Positions 25,827 through 34,449 of a DNA stretch of 64,000 nt are shown here, one piece after another. Source of the DNA: Crocinitomicaceae bacterium (lineage in GTDB: Bacteria > Bacteroidota > Bacteroidia > Flavobacteriales_D > Crocinitomicaceae); contig JAHEIL010000001.1 in the NCBI GenBank assembly GCA_024639405.1, positions 1 to 64,000 of the forward strand. The letters are read 5' to 3'. The stretch's first letter is position 1. Each line of letters opens with the position of its first letter. The notes beneath the pieces are model-generated. The model was given only the letters and a program-made list of their open reading frames with translations, ran no database searches and was not told where the DNA came from. Made by a program: the position numbers and the translations under genes.

Positions 25827-25834
25827 TATGTTTG
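25827..25834 (+). promoter_or_regulatory. Candidate promoter of the exbB-exbD-exbD-tonB operon
   Basis: TATGTTTG, an exact TAnnTTTG match, 41 bases before the exbB ATG, with T-rich sequence but no perfect TTTG upstream at the -33 distance. Confidence 0.45.
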
Positions 25835-25874
25835 ACGCCTAAATCTAAAAGTTAAAAAATAAAAAAGTAAAATT

Positions 25875-26681
25875 ATGAGCAACTCAAAAAAGACAGCAGG
25901 TGGTTTTTCATCGTTAATGGCATCGATTGCTATTGTCATTGCATTGGTTATTGGAGTATTGATTTACAAGTACATTTTTGGAGATCCAGGAAACTTTGTT
26001 GATCGTGATCCTGCAGGTGAACCGTTAGAAGGAAATTTAATGGGTATTATTTACAAAGGTGGATTTATCGTGCCAATCCTTGTTGCAATTAACTTAATCA
26101 TTATTATTTTCTCAATTGAGCGTTTTATCACTTTAGCAAAAGCTAAGGGTAAAGGGGGAGTTGATAAATTTGTTTCTAAAATCAAAGGATTTTTAGGTTC
26201 AAAAGAAATTTCTGCTGCTATCGAAGAGTGCGATAAACAAAAAGGTTCTTTAGCGAATGTTGTTCGTGCTGGTTTAGAAAAATATGAACACATGGCGAAT
26301 GATTCAGATATGAACAAAGAGCAAAAAGTAGAATCTTTGAAAAAAGAATTAGAAGAAGCAACTGCATTAGAATTGCCGATGTTGTCTAAAAACTTAGTAG
26401 TACTTTCTACATGTGCATCGATTGCAACATTAGTTGGATTGGTTGGTACAGTATTAGGGATGATTCGTTCATTTGCTGCAATGTCTCAAGGTTCACCTGA
26501 TACAGCTGCATTAGCAACAGGTATCTCTGAGGCCTTAATTAATACATTCTTAGGAATTGCTGGTTCTACTATCGCAATTATTATGTACAACTTCTTCTCA
26601 ACTAAAATCGATGCGATGACTTACAGCATTGACGAAGCAAGTTTTACAGTTGTTCAGGATTTTTCTGCATCAACAAAATAA
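25875..26681 (+). CDS. exbB: MotA/TolQ/ExbB proton channel protein
   Basis: 268 residues. An N-terminal hydrophobic segment (about 16-37), a second helix (about 56-77, GGFIVPILVAINLIIIIFSI), then a cytoplasmic domain (FVSKIKGFLGSKEISAAIEE ...), and the two channel helices with the ExbB signature TCASIATLVGLVGTVLGMIR and ATGISEALINTFLGIAGSTI. With ExbD it forms the stator that energises TonB. The extra N-terminal helix is common in Bacteroidota homologues. First gene of a tight four-gene operon. Confidence 0.93.
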   Translation: MSNSKKTAGGFSSLMASIAIVIALVIGVLIYKYIFGDPGNFVDRDPAGEPLEGNLMGIIYKGGFIVPILVAINLIIIIFSIERFITLAKAKGKGGVDKFVSKIKGFLGSKEISAAIEECDKQKGSLANVVRAGLEKYEHMANDSDMNKEQKVESLKKELEEATALELPMLSKNLVVLSTCASIATLVGLVGTVLGMIRSFAAMSQGSPDTAALATGISEALINTFLGIAGSTIAIIMYNFFSTKIDAMTYSIDEASFTVVQDFSASTK

Positions 26682-26713
26682 TTCAGAAGTAACTAACATT
26701 TAATTTCAAAGAA

Positions 26714-27376
26714 ATGCCTAAAATTAAAATGCCCAAAAGCACCCCGTCCATAGACATGACGCCTATGGTCGACTTGGCTTTCTTGCTTGTTACTTTCTTT
26801 ATGCTTTCCGCTTCTTTTCGTTCAAATGAACCAGTTGAAGTAGATGTCCCAACGAGTATCAGTGATCACATTATTCCTGAGAATATTGTAATGGTTACGA
26901 TTGATAAAGGTGGGCGTGTATTTTTCAACATGTCTGATCCTGAAGCGAGAAGAGAGCTATTGCAAAACATGAGTGCTAAATACAAAACTGCACTTAGTCA
27001 AGAGCAAATAGATGAGTTTGTTTACATGTCAACTTTTGGCTGTTCAATGCAAGAATTACCAACGTATTTAAGTTTGGAATCTGAAAAGAGAAAAATGTTT
27101 AATACTGTTGGGATTCCTTCAGATTCAACAAAGAACCAATTGAAAGATTGGATTTTCTACGGAAATATCGCTGCGTTGAATACAGGTAAAACTGCATATG
27201 AAGAAGCGAAAATGAAAGGTGAATCACCTGAAGTAAACGACTTTAAGCCTAAGTTTATTTTGAAAGTAGATGGGAAAGCAGCATATGTTCACGCTCAAAA
27301 TGTAATCAGTACATTTAGAGATTTACATTTGAATAACTTGAATTTTGTAACTTCAATGGAAGCAGCTCCATTATAA
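26714..27376 (+). CDS. exbD: ExbD/TolR biopolymer transport protein (first copy)
   Basis: 220 residues. Short cytoplasmic N-terminus, a single membrane helix with the conserved proton-carrying Asp in SIDMTPMVDLAFLLVTFFML, and a periplasmic domain that is longer than in E. coli ExbD (141 residues) because of an insert after about residue 75. It lies 32 bases after exbB and 12 bases before a second exbD. The two copies may form a heterodimer in the ExbB channel, as proposed for paired ExbD proteins; that is inference. Confidence 0.9.
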   Translation: MPKIKMPKSTPSIDMTPMVDLAFLLVTFFMLSASFRSNEPVEVDVPTSISDHIIPENIVMVTIDKGGRVFFNMSDPEARRELLQNMSAKYKTALSQEQIDEFVYMSTFGCSMQELPTYLSLESEKRKMFNTVGIPSDSTKNQLKDWIFYGNIAALNTGKTAYEEAKMKGESPEVNDFKPKFILKVDGKAAYVHAQNVISTFRDLHLNNLNFVTSMEAAPL

Positions 27377-27388
27377 AACTTTAAAGAC

Positions 27389-28024
27389 ATGGCAGAAATT
27401 GCAGAAGGCGGTGGCGGTGGCCACGATAAAGGAAAGAAAAGAGCCAAGAAAAGTTCTACAAGAGTCGATATGACACCAATGGTGGATTTAGCGTTCTTGT
27501 TGTTAACATTTTTCGTATTGACTTCTACGTTTAGTAAACCTAAAGTAATGAGTTTAGTGTATCCTGCTAAACCAGATGAAACAGAAAAAGTTGATGCACC
27601 AAAAATTAATAACGCAATTACGTTCTTGGTAACAGAAGACAAAGTCTTTTACTACGAAGGTCAATATTATCCAGTAAATGCACCAGGTCCAGAAGGTCCA
27701 ACTAAGTTAGTTGAAACAAATTTTGGTCCAAGTGGATTGCGCAAACTTTTAGCGGATAAAAATAAATTTGTTTTAGAAGGTAAAGAAGGTTTGGATAAAA
27801 AATTAAAAAGCAAGGAAATAGCAGATACTACTTACACACGTTTATTAATTGATTTTAAATCAAAAAGAGAAGCGTTAAAAGTTTTGATCAAAACGGATGA
27901 TAAGGCTACCTGTAAAAACTTCATCGATTTAGTAGATGAATTAAAAATTGCAGAAGTAGGAGTTATTGCTCCAGTTGATATCTTAGCTAGTGAATTGGAA
28001 TTATTGAAACAAAACGCGAAATAG
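27389..28024 (+). CDS. exbD: ExbD/TolR biopolymer transport protein (second copy)
   Basis: 211 residues. Gly- and Lys-rich N-terminus (EGGGGGHDKGKKRAKKSS), one membrane helix with the conserved Asp in RVDMTPMVDLAFLLLTFFVL, then a periplasmic domain containing a Pro/Lys-rich start. It is a paralogue of the gene just upstream, sharing the DMTPMVDLAFLL motif but differing strongly in the periplasmic part. Only 2 bases separate its stop from the second tonB, so translation is probably coupled. Confidence 0.9.
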   Translation: MAEIAEGGGGGHDKGKKRAKKSSTRVDMTPMVDLAFLLLTFFVLTSTFSKPKVMSLVYPAKPDETEKVDAPKINNAITFLVTEDKVFYYEGQYYPVNAPGPEGPTKLVETNFGPSGLRKLLADKNKFVLEGKEGLDKKLKSKEIADTTYTRLLIDFKSKREALKVLIKTDDKATCKNFIDLVDELKIAEVGVIAPVDILASELELLKQNAK

Positions 28025-28026
28025 AT

Positions 28027-28887
28027 ATGGAAGTAATTATCAGTTTAATCGTTATTGTTGCATTGATCACATTTTATGATTATTTCGCAGCAAGAAGTTG
28101 GCAGCAAGTTACCTCTTCTGTTCGTAATGAAATCGTATTTGAACACAGAAACAAAGAATACGGAGCATTTGTTTTAAGAAGAGATTATGACAAAAGGCTG
28201 ATGTTCATCATGTTGGGATTGGTTCTTGCAATTGGTTTATCTTTTGGAACTTACATGTTCATCAAAAATTTACCTGAAGAGAAAGAAGTATTACCACCAG
28301 TTGACACAACTCAATTTACGGTAGCGGCTCCACCTGAAGAGGATGTTCCACCACCACCAAAAGAAGAGTTGCCACCACCAATGGAAAAAACAGTGGCGTT
28401 TATGCCTCCTGTTGTTGTAGATATTCCTGTTGAAGATGAAATTCCACCACAAGAAGCGATGGAAGATACAAAAGCAGATACAAAAAACAACGATACAGAA
28501 AACGAAAGCTTCGCTCCTCCAGTTGTAGGAGATGATACACCTCCGGTTGTTCAACAAAAAGAAGAAGAACCAGAGATGATTGTTGAAGAAGAAGCAGAGT
28601 TTCCAGGTGGATTTGCAGCTATGATGGCGTTTATTCAAAAGAATTTGAATTACCCTCAAGAAGCGATCGAAAACAACATTCAAGGAAAATGTTACTTGCA
28701 ATTCGTAGTTGATAAACAAGGAGATGTAAGTAAAGTACAATTGGTTCGAGGAATCAGTGGTTGTCCTGAATGTGACAAAGAAGCAATGCGCGTTGTTCGA
28801 ATGATGCGTGGATTCAAACCTGCAAAAATCAAAGGTAGAAGTGTAACAGCTTACTTTAGAATGCCAATTGATTTTAGATTAGAATAA
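28027..28887 (+). CDS. Energy transducer TonB (second copy)
   Basis: 286 residues. It shares the N-terminal block DYFAARSWQQVTSSVRN and the two-helix start with the copy at 24834. The linker is strongly Pro/Glu-rich (EEDVPPPPKEELPPPMEK), typical for spanning the periplasm. The C-terminal domain (FPGGFAAMMAFIQKNLNY ... VQLVRGISGCPECDKEAM) again has the CPEC pair. The two genes flanking exbB-exbD-exbD are clear paralogues. A terminator follows at once, closing the operon. Confidence 0.9.
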   Translation: MEVIISLIVIVALITFYDYFAARSWQQVTSSVRNEIVFEHRNKEYGAFVLRRDYDKRLMFIMLGLVLAIGLSFGTYMFIKNLPEEKEVLPPVDTTQFTVAAPPEEDVPPPPKEELPPPMEKTVAFMPPVVVDIPVEDEIPPQEAMEDTKADTKNNDTENESFAPPVVGDDTPPVVQQKEEEPEMIVEEEAEFPGGFAAMMAFIQKNLNYPQEAIENNIQGKCYLQFVVDKQGDVSKVQLVRGISGCPECDKEAMRVVRMMRGFKPAKIKGRSVTAYFRMPIDFRLE

Positions 28888-28903
28888 ATTTAACTTTTTA
28901 TTG

Positions 28904-28939
28904 AATCCCCGTTTGAGTTTTTAAACGGGGATTTTTTTT
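28904..28939 (+). terminator. Terminator behind the second tonB
   Basis: AATCCCCGTTT (28904-28914) pairs with AAACGGGGATT (28923-28933) around an 8-base loop, followed by a T run. Strong, and it separates the exb/ton operon from the small membrane protein and PstS-like genes. Confidence 0.92.
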
Positions 28940-28947
28940 ACACAATT

Positions 28948-29142
28948 ATGGGAAAAATTATCACGATTGGTTTAACCGCTGCAATTGTAATTATGTGTAT
29001 TGTAATGGCTTGTTATTTTGCGTTAACTGATATAATGAGTGACCGATTATTCGGAACAAAACGAACAGCATTAATTATTGTTTTATGTTGCTATGCACTT
29101 TATAGAATTTACCGATTATATGTAACTTTAAAGAAAAATTAG
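28948..29142 (+). CDS. Small membrane protein, two helices
   Basis: 64 residues with two hydrophobic helices (about 4-26 and 39-57) and a basic end (YVTLKKN). It follows the tonB terminator by 9 bases and is separated from the PstS-like gene by one base, suggesting they are made together. I recall similar short proteins at this place in other Flavobacteriales, but cannot name a function. Confidence 0.68.
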   Translation: MGKIITIGLTAAIVIMCIVMACYFALTDIMSDRLFGTKRTALIIVLCCYALYRIYRLYVTLKKN

Positions 29143-29143
29143 C

Positions 29144-30067
29144 ATGTTCAAAAAAATTAAAATATGCACCTTAATTAGTTCAGTAATATTATTGGCAGGA
29201 TGTGACGCATCAGATAATCCTATGGGTTATGCTAAGAATGCGCACGGAAGAGGAGCTGTGAAAATTTATATTGAAGAATCGTTTAAACCTTTATTTGATA
29301 CTTCGATTTACACCTTTGAAAGTTTTTTCCCGAAAGCAAATATTACTCCTGTCTTTCAATCTGAAGGTGAAATTATAAATGCATTTTTTGCAAACAAAAC
29401 TAAAACTATAACGATATCAAGAGATTTCACAAAAGCTGAAAAATACAAACTAAAGAAAAACAGTGTAGAAGTAAGAAGCGATAAAATTGCGGAAGATGCA
29501 ATTGCGTTAATTATTCATCCATCTAACAATGATTCATTGGTGACAATAGATGAGTTGAAAGCAATAATTTCAGGAAAACAAACAACTTGGAAATCCAATC
29601 AAGCTAAAATTAATGTTGTTTTTGATCAAAAAAATTCAGCAAACTTTGCCTACTTGATTGAGTTATGCAAATTGAAACAATTACCAATAAATGTATTTGC
29701 TGTTCATTCAAATTTAGAAGTTATTAATTACGTAAAAAATAATCCAAATGCATTAGGAGTGATTGGATTGAATTGGATCAGTGATCAAGACGATTTTGAT
29801 GTGCTTGATTTTGTGAACGGTTTGAAAGTAATGAGTGTTGCAAAAAACAAAAAATCAGGCTATTTTAAACCTTATGCTGGATTTATATATACGAGAGAAT
29901 ATCCGTTGAAACGAGAAATTTGGATGATAAATAAAGCTGGACGACAAACGTTGAACTCAGGTTTTGTTCTTTTCATGAAAGGAGAAAAAGGTCAATTAAT
30001 CGTTCAGAAATCAGCTTTAGTTCCTGCAAATGCGCCCGTTCGATTGATTCAGTTACGTGAAGAGTAA
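29144..30067 (+). CDS. PstS-like phosphate/anion-binding lipoprotein
   Basis: 307 residues. Lipoprotein signal with lipobox LLAGC (Cys19). The rest resembles a PstS-type type II periplasmic binding protein: VKIYIEESFKPLFDTS, SEGEIINAFFANKTKTI, a FTKAEKYKLKKN turn, and IHPSNNDSLVTIDELKAII. In Bacteroidota such proteins often sit next to exb/ton genes, not with pstCAB, and no pstCAB is seen here. Phosphate is the family ligand; binding here is not proven. Located between the small membrane protein and a TPR gene. Confidence 0.78.
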   Translation: MFKKIKICTLISSVILLAGCDASDNPMGYAKNAHGRGAVKIYIEESFKPLFDTSIYTFESFFPKANITPVFQSEGEIINAFFANKTKTITISRDFTKAEKYKLKKNSVEVRSDKIAEDAIALIIHPSNNDSLVTIDELKAIISGKQTTWKSNQAKINVVFDQKNSANFAYLIELCKLKQLPINVFAVHSNLEVINYVKNNPNALGVIGLNWISDQDDFDVLDFVNGLKVMSVAKNKKSGYFKPYAGFIYTREYPLKREIWMINKAGRQTLNSGFVLFMKGEKGQLIVQKSALVPANAPVRLIQLREE

Positions 30068-30117
30068 TAATTAACAATCAATTAACTAAAATTGCTTTTC
30101 AATCCGTCCATTTTTTA

Positions 30118-30125
30118 TAATTTTG
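30118..30125 (+). promoter_or_regulatory. Candidate promoter of the TPR-protein gene
   Basis: TAATTTTG fits TAnnTTTG; a TTTT at 30096-30099 lies 18 bases upstream in the -33 position (consensus TTTG). The TPR gene ATG follows 51 bases later. Confidence 0.42.
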
Positions 30126-30176
30126 ACGGTGTAACAATTAAGCAAATTACAAAAATTAAAAACAAAATTTTTCAAG

Positions 30177-31775
30177 ATGAAAATGCATATTATTTTAGCA
30201 CTTACGACTGTAGTTTCAAGTGTTACTTTTGGACAAACATTGAAAGATGCAATTCGTAAAACAGACAATGAGCGTTTTGCAGAAGCAAATAATGATTTTA
30301 GAAAATTAATCGCCTCTGAACCAGCAAATGGTTCTATATACTTTTATGCAGGTGAAAATTATCAATTTCAAGGTGAATTAGATTCTGCAATGATCATGTG
30401 GAAAAAAGCATACGATGTTCAGGCATTATCTCCTTTGTCAATCGTTAGTTTAGGAAAATCATTATGGATTTCTGGAGATCAAGTAGGTGCGAAAACACAA
30501 TTCGCAAATGCTATGAAAATGACTAAAAATAAAAATGCTGAAGTCATTAGAGCGATTGCTGGAACGTATGTTTATTCTAAAAATAAAAATTTAGACGAAG
30601 CAATTACATTATTACAATTAGCAACGAACTTAGAAAGTAAAAATGAAGATGGTTTTTTAATGTTGGGTGATGCATTGATTGAGAAAAATCCTACAAATGG
30701 AAATGAGGCAATTAAAAGTTACAACCAAGTATTAGAAATTAATTCAAAATCGCCGCGTGGAATTGTTCGTGTAGCTAAAGTATACCAACGAGCACAAAAC
30801 TTTGAATTAGCAAATGAGAAATACAAAGAAGCTCAAACAATTGATCCTACTTATGCACCTGCATATAGAGAAAATGCAGAATTAAACATGCGTTTCAATC
30901 AATCTAAAAAAGCAATTGAGAACTGGAAGAAATACTTAGAATTGAACAATAGTGATGAAGCGAGATACCGTTTTTGTACAGCTTTGTTCTCTGGGAAACA
31001 ATATTGTGATGCTATTACAGAGATTGAAAGTTTACAAGCAAAAGGGTTTGATAATTTTTACATGGAACGAATGTTAACTTATTCAAATTTTGAATGTTGG
31101 AAAGATGCAGAATCAACTAAAAAAGGACTAGCAGCAAGTCAAAAATTCTTTGAAATTGCTCCTGCTGATAAAGTATTGTTTTTAGATTACAAATACAAAG
31201 GTTTATTATTGTCTAAATCTGGAAGCGATTCTTTGTCGATTCTAGAGTTGGAAAAAGCATCTTCTATTAATGAAGAAGCAGCAAAAGAATTAGCAGGTGA
31301 CATTGGTAAAATGTACTTGAAAATGAAAAAGTACGATAAAGTAATTTTTTACTACAATTTAAAAGCAAGTGCTTCTAAGTTGTCTCCTCAAGAATTATTT
31401 GAATTGGGTCGTTCATATTATTTTGGTCCAAAAGACTACGTTAATGCAGACAGTTCATTTGCACGTCTTTTAGTGATTTCTCCAACATATGCACCTGCAA
31501 TGTTGTGGAGAGCTCGTTCTAACTTCCAACAAGATCCTAAAAATGCAAATTGGATGGCACAACCATATTATGAAAAAGTAATTGAAATGGTGAAGGTTGA
31601 GGAACGTACAGTTGGAAATAACAAGGGAATGGTAATCGAGTCAGCAAAATACTTAGGTGATTACTACGTAACTTCTAAAGCAAAGGATTTAGCAAAAGCA
31701 AAAATAAATTGGCAAATTGTAAAAGATTTGGATCCAGCTGATAAACAAGCGAAAGCATTCTTTGGGGAGAAATGA
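30177..31775 (+). CDS. Secreted TPR-repeat protein
   Basis: 532 residues with a signal peptide (HIILALTTVVSSVTFGQ, cleavage after GQ) and a chain of tetratricopeptide-like helical pairs through most of the protein, for example NEAIKSYNQVLEINSKSPRG, YKEAQTIDPTYAPAYRENAE and FARLLVISPTYAPAMLWRAR. Periplasmic TPR scaffold; partner unknown. Its place behind tonB and the PstS-like gene suggests an envelope role. A second ATG two codons in could also be used. Strong terminator follows. Confidence 0.85.
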   Translation: MKMHIILALTTVVSSVTFGQTLKDAIRKTDNERFAEANNDFRKLIASEPANGSIYFYAGENYQFQGELDSAMIMWKKAYDVQALSPLSIVSLGKSLWISGDQVGAKTQFANAMKMTKNKNAEVIRAIAGTYVYSKNKNLDEAITLLQLATNLESKNEDGFLMLGDALIEKNPTNGNEAIKSYNQVLEINSKSPRGIVRVAKVYQRAQNFELANEKYKEAQTIDPTYAPAYRENAELNMRFNQSKKAIENWKKYLELNNSDEARYRFCTALFSGKQYCDAITEIESLQAKGFDNFYMERMLTYSNFECWKDAESTKKGLAASQKFFEIAPADKVLFLDYKYKGLLLSKSGSDSLSILELEKASSINEEAAKELAGDIGKMYLKMKKYDKVIFYYNLKASASKLSPQELFELGRSYYFGPKDYVNADSSFARLLVISPTYAPAMLWRARSNFQQDPKNANWMAQPYYEKVIEMVKVEERTVGNNKGMVIESAKYLGDYYVTSKAKDLAKAKINWQIVKDLDPADKQAKAFFGEK

Positions 31776-31820
31776 ACAACAGATTCTCCTTCAAAAACTT
31801 CTAAGAATAAAAACAAAAAA

Positions 31821-31850
31821 AAAACACCTTAATTAAAGGTGTTTTTTTTT
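31821..31850 (+). terminator. Terminator of the TPR-protein gene
   Basis: AAAACACCTT (31821-31830) pairs with AAGGTGTTTT (31836-31845) with an AATTA loop, followed by a continuous T run. A-rich left side may also serve the minus-strand gene at 31871. Confidence 0.9.
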
Positions 31851-31870
31851 GTTTAATAGATTTATTATTT

Positions 31871-32092
31871 TCAAATATACGTTAAGATTAAATTTGAAAA
31901 TTGTTGAATTCTTGGTTTGTGTTGAATGCGTTTAGCTATTTGTAAACCTCTTACATAATGATCAATTGCTTCGTCTGTTTTACCGTTTTTCCCTGCTATA
32001 TTACCAAGTTCAAGGTAAGTAAGAATCAATGCAGATTCTGAATCCGATTGATGAATTGAAGACTGATTTAGTTGAACGTTTATTGTTTCCAT
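31871..32092 (-). CDS. Orphan short TPR-like protein
   Basis: 73 residues from the ATG at 32092. One TPR-like helical pair is visible (ALILTYLELGNIAGKNGKTD then EAIDHYVRGLQIAKRI). No signal peptide. It sits between two strong terminators, so it would be its own transcript. It may be a real small protein or a remnant of a larger TPR gene; I see no frame continuation on either side. Confidence 0.5.
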   Translation of the reverse strand: METINVQLNQSSIHQSDSESALILTYLELGNIAGKNGKTDEAIDHYVRGLQIAKRIQHKPRIQQFSNLILTYI

Positions 32093-32185
32093 AGGTTTGC
32101 TTTTTACATTCTTTAACACTACAAATTAACTAGTTGAATATTATTCAATTGTTAACAAGAAGGAAACAAATCGTTAAGTTTATTC

Positions 32186-32218
32186 AAAAAAAAATCCTGT
32201 CAGAAATGACAGGATTTT
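32186..32218 (-). terminator. Terminator of the S46 peptidase gene
   Basis: Read on the minus strand, AAAATCCTGTCA and TGACAGGATTTT form a perfect 12-bp stem around a TTTC loop, followed by a long T run (A run 32186-32194 on the plus strand). It also has T's on the plus side. Confidence 0.9.
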
Positions 32219-32238
32219 TAATAATTTATGACATTTAT

Positions 32239-34377
32239 TTATTTGATGATATCCATTTCATCAACAATTACTTTAGCATTTGAGAATTTTTCAATTACCC
32301 ATAAGACATAACGAATGTCAACATTGATTGTACGTTGTAAGTTTGCGTCAAAAATAACATCACCAGCCATAGCTTCAATATTACCATCGAATGCTAAACC
32401 AATTAATTCACCTTTTCCGTTTAATACAGGAGAGCCCGAGTTTCCACCAGTGATATCATTATCAGTTAAAAAACATACAGGCATGTATCCTTTTGCATCA
32501 GCATAACGACCAAAGTCTTTGCTTTTATTCATGTCGATTAAACGAGTAGGTAAATCAAATTCTGAATCTCCAGCTTTGTATTTTTTAACCATACCATCCA
32601 TAGTAGTATAGTTGTTGATTTTTGCGTCATTACGTTTGTCAGCTGGTAATGCTCTAACTTTACCATATGTTAAACGTAACGTTGAATTTGCATCTGGATA
32701 TTGAATTGGTGCTAATTTAGCAACTCTTAAACCATCAACTAAAAGTCTAAAAGAAGCACTAAAATCATTTTGTGCTTTTGTAACTTCTGGAGAACGTGTG
32801 TTGATGTGGTTAATCAAATCACTTGACAGTGCGAAGATAGGGTCGTTTGTTAACATAGCATCAGAAGGAGCATCTAAGAATGCCATTACTTTTTCTTCAG
32901 AACTAAAAATACTCATTGCAAAAATTGCTTTTGTATATGCCTCAGTGTTTTTACCGATTTTAACAACTGAAGGTGCTAAAGCATATCCAGTTGATTTCTC
33001 ACTGTAAACTTTCAATTGAGCAGCCATGATATCAATTTCTGCAGGCATGTATAATTCTGTGTAGAACGCATGGATTTCATTCGCAAGTTCTGCTTTCATT
33101 TCAGCTTGTTTTACTGCATCTGCTTGCGCATACATACTTAACTGTTTTCCTAAAGAACGAGAAATCACACCAAAAGAAGAAGTACGCAACAATTGTTGCA
33201 AATAGTTATCGTGACGTGCTTTTTCATTAGTAATGCTGTAATAGTTATTAATTGTTTCAACAACTTTGCCGTATTTTTCTTTGTTTTCAGCTTTGTTAGC
33301 CCATTTATTGAATTTCGCTTCTTGTGCTGCTTTAGATTTTGCAGTTTGGAATTTAGTCAATGCATCAATCATACCTTGACGGTTTTTCCAATAGTTTGCT
33401 GTAGATGCATATTTAGAAGCGTAAATTAAATTAACTGCTTCGCTTTTATCCATGTACTTTTTCATTTGGTCCATTCCAGTTTTAGCACCTTCAACCCAAG
33501 CAGGATAAGCAAATTTTACATTTTGCTCAATTCCACCAGCTGGCATCCAACGATTTGTTCTTCCAGGGTAACCAAGAATCATTGCGAAATCATTTTCTTT
33601 CACGCCACCAATGTTTACTGGTAAATGGTGTTTTGGTTTTAATGGAACATTGTTTGGAGAGTATTCAGCTGGATTTCCATCTTTATCAGCATAAATTCTA
33701 AACATTGAAAAATCACCTGTATGACGAGGCCATTCCCAGTTGTCAGTATCACCACCGAATTTACCAATGCTTTCTGGTGGAGTTCCTACTAAACGAACAT
33801 CTTTAAAATCTTGGTAAACGAAGTAGTAAAATTCATTTCCTTGAAAGAATGAACGGACAGAAACTGTATATTTTCCACCTTCATTGTTTTCTTTTTCTAT
33901 AACAGAAATCTCTTGTGCAATTGCTTTTTCACGTTCAGCTTCAGACATTCCAGGATTAACTTTCGCTAAAATTCGTTTTGAAACATCGTCCATTCTCACG
34001 AAGAAACGAACGTATAAACTTTTAGGTTTTAATTCGTTTTTACGATCTGTTGCCCAAAATCCATTTTTTAAATAGTTTGCTTCTGGAGTTGATAATTCAG
34101 CAATCGCATCGTATCCACAATGGTGATTTGTTAATACCAACGCTTCTTTTGAAATTAATTCAGCCGTACAACCTCCATTGAATTGAACAACTGCATCTTT
34201 TAATGAGTGATTGTTGATGCTGTAGATTTCTTCAGAAGTTAACTGAAGTCCCATTTTCTGCATATCTCGATGATTCAATCGATCAATGAACATTAAGAAC
34301 CACATCCCCTCATCAGCTTTCGCAAAAGTGCCTACCAATAAGAAGAATGCAATTAAAGTAATTTTAAATTGTTTCAT
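32239..34377 (-). CDS. S46 family dipeptidyl peptidase (DPP7-type)
   Basis: 712 residues, the usual length for the family, with signal peptide 1-21 (FAKA-D). Chymotrypsin-like catalytic residues are seen: His in LTNHHCGYDAIAEL, Asp in GGDTDNWEWPRHTGDFSMFR, and Ser in DNDITGGNSGSPVLNGKGEL. The residue 18 after the catalytic Ser is Gly (in AFDGN); in the family Gly at this place marks DPP7 (broad, hydrophobic P1) and Arg marks DPP11 (acidic P1). So a DPP7-like periplasmic aminopeptidase that removes dipeptides from imported or degraded peptides. Monocistronic, with its own terminator. Confidence 0.93.
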   Translation of the reverse strand: MKQFKITLIAFFLLVGTFAKADEGMWFLMFIDRLNHRDMQKMGLQLTSEEIYSINNHSLKDAVVQFNGGCTAELISKEALVLTNHHCGYDAIAELSTPEANYLKNGFWATDRKNELKPKSLYVRFFVRMDDVSKRILAKVNPGMSEAEREKAIAQEISVIEKENNEGGKYTVSVRSFFQGNEFYYFVYQDFKDVRLVGTPPESIGKFGGDTDNWEWPRHTGDFSMFRIYADKDGNPAEYSPNNVPLKPKHHLPVNIGGVKENDFAMILGYPGRTNRWMPAGGIEQNVKFAYPAWVEGAKTGMDQMKKYMDKSEAVNLIYASKYASTANYWKNRQGMIDALTKFQTAKSKAAQEAKFNKWANKAENKEKYGKVVETINNYYSITNEKARHDNYLQQLLRTSSFGVISRSLGKQLSMYAQADAVKQAEMKAELANEIHAFYTELYMPAEIDIMAAQLKVYSEKSTGYALAPSVVKIGKNTEAYTKAIFAMSIFSSEEKVMAFLDAPSDAMLTNDPIFALSSDLINHINTRSPEVTKAQNDFSASFRLLVDGLRVAKLAPIQYPDANSTLRLTYGKVRALPADKRNDAKINNYTTMDGMVKKYKAGDSEFDLPTRLIDMNKSKDFGRYADAKGYMPVCFLTDNDITGGNSGSPVLNGKGELIGLAFDGNIEAMAGDVIFDANLQRTINVDIRYVLWVIEKFSNAKVIVDEMDIIK

Positions 34378-34402
34378 TTTCTAGTTTTTATTTATTTGTT
34401 CC

Positions 34403-34410
34403 CAAAAATA
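34403..34410 (-). promoter_or_regulatory. Candidate -7 box for the S46 peptidase gene
   Basis: Minus-strand TATTTTTG matches TAnnTTTG and lies 25 bases before the ATG at 34377. The -33 region is T-rich without a perfect match. Confidence 0.38.
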
Positions 34411-34449
34411 AGAACATTTTGTTAAAAATTAAGCATAAATCAGACTTCT

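Noticed and set aside
28291-28740. A 149-codon minus-strand frame with many Trp and Phe, and a Pro-rich repeat on the plus strand
   Set aside because: It is the antisense of the Pro/Glu-rich TonB linker. The repeat itself is a protein linker, not a DNA tandem array.
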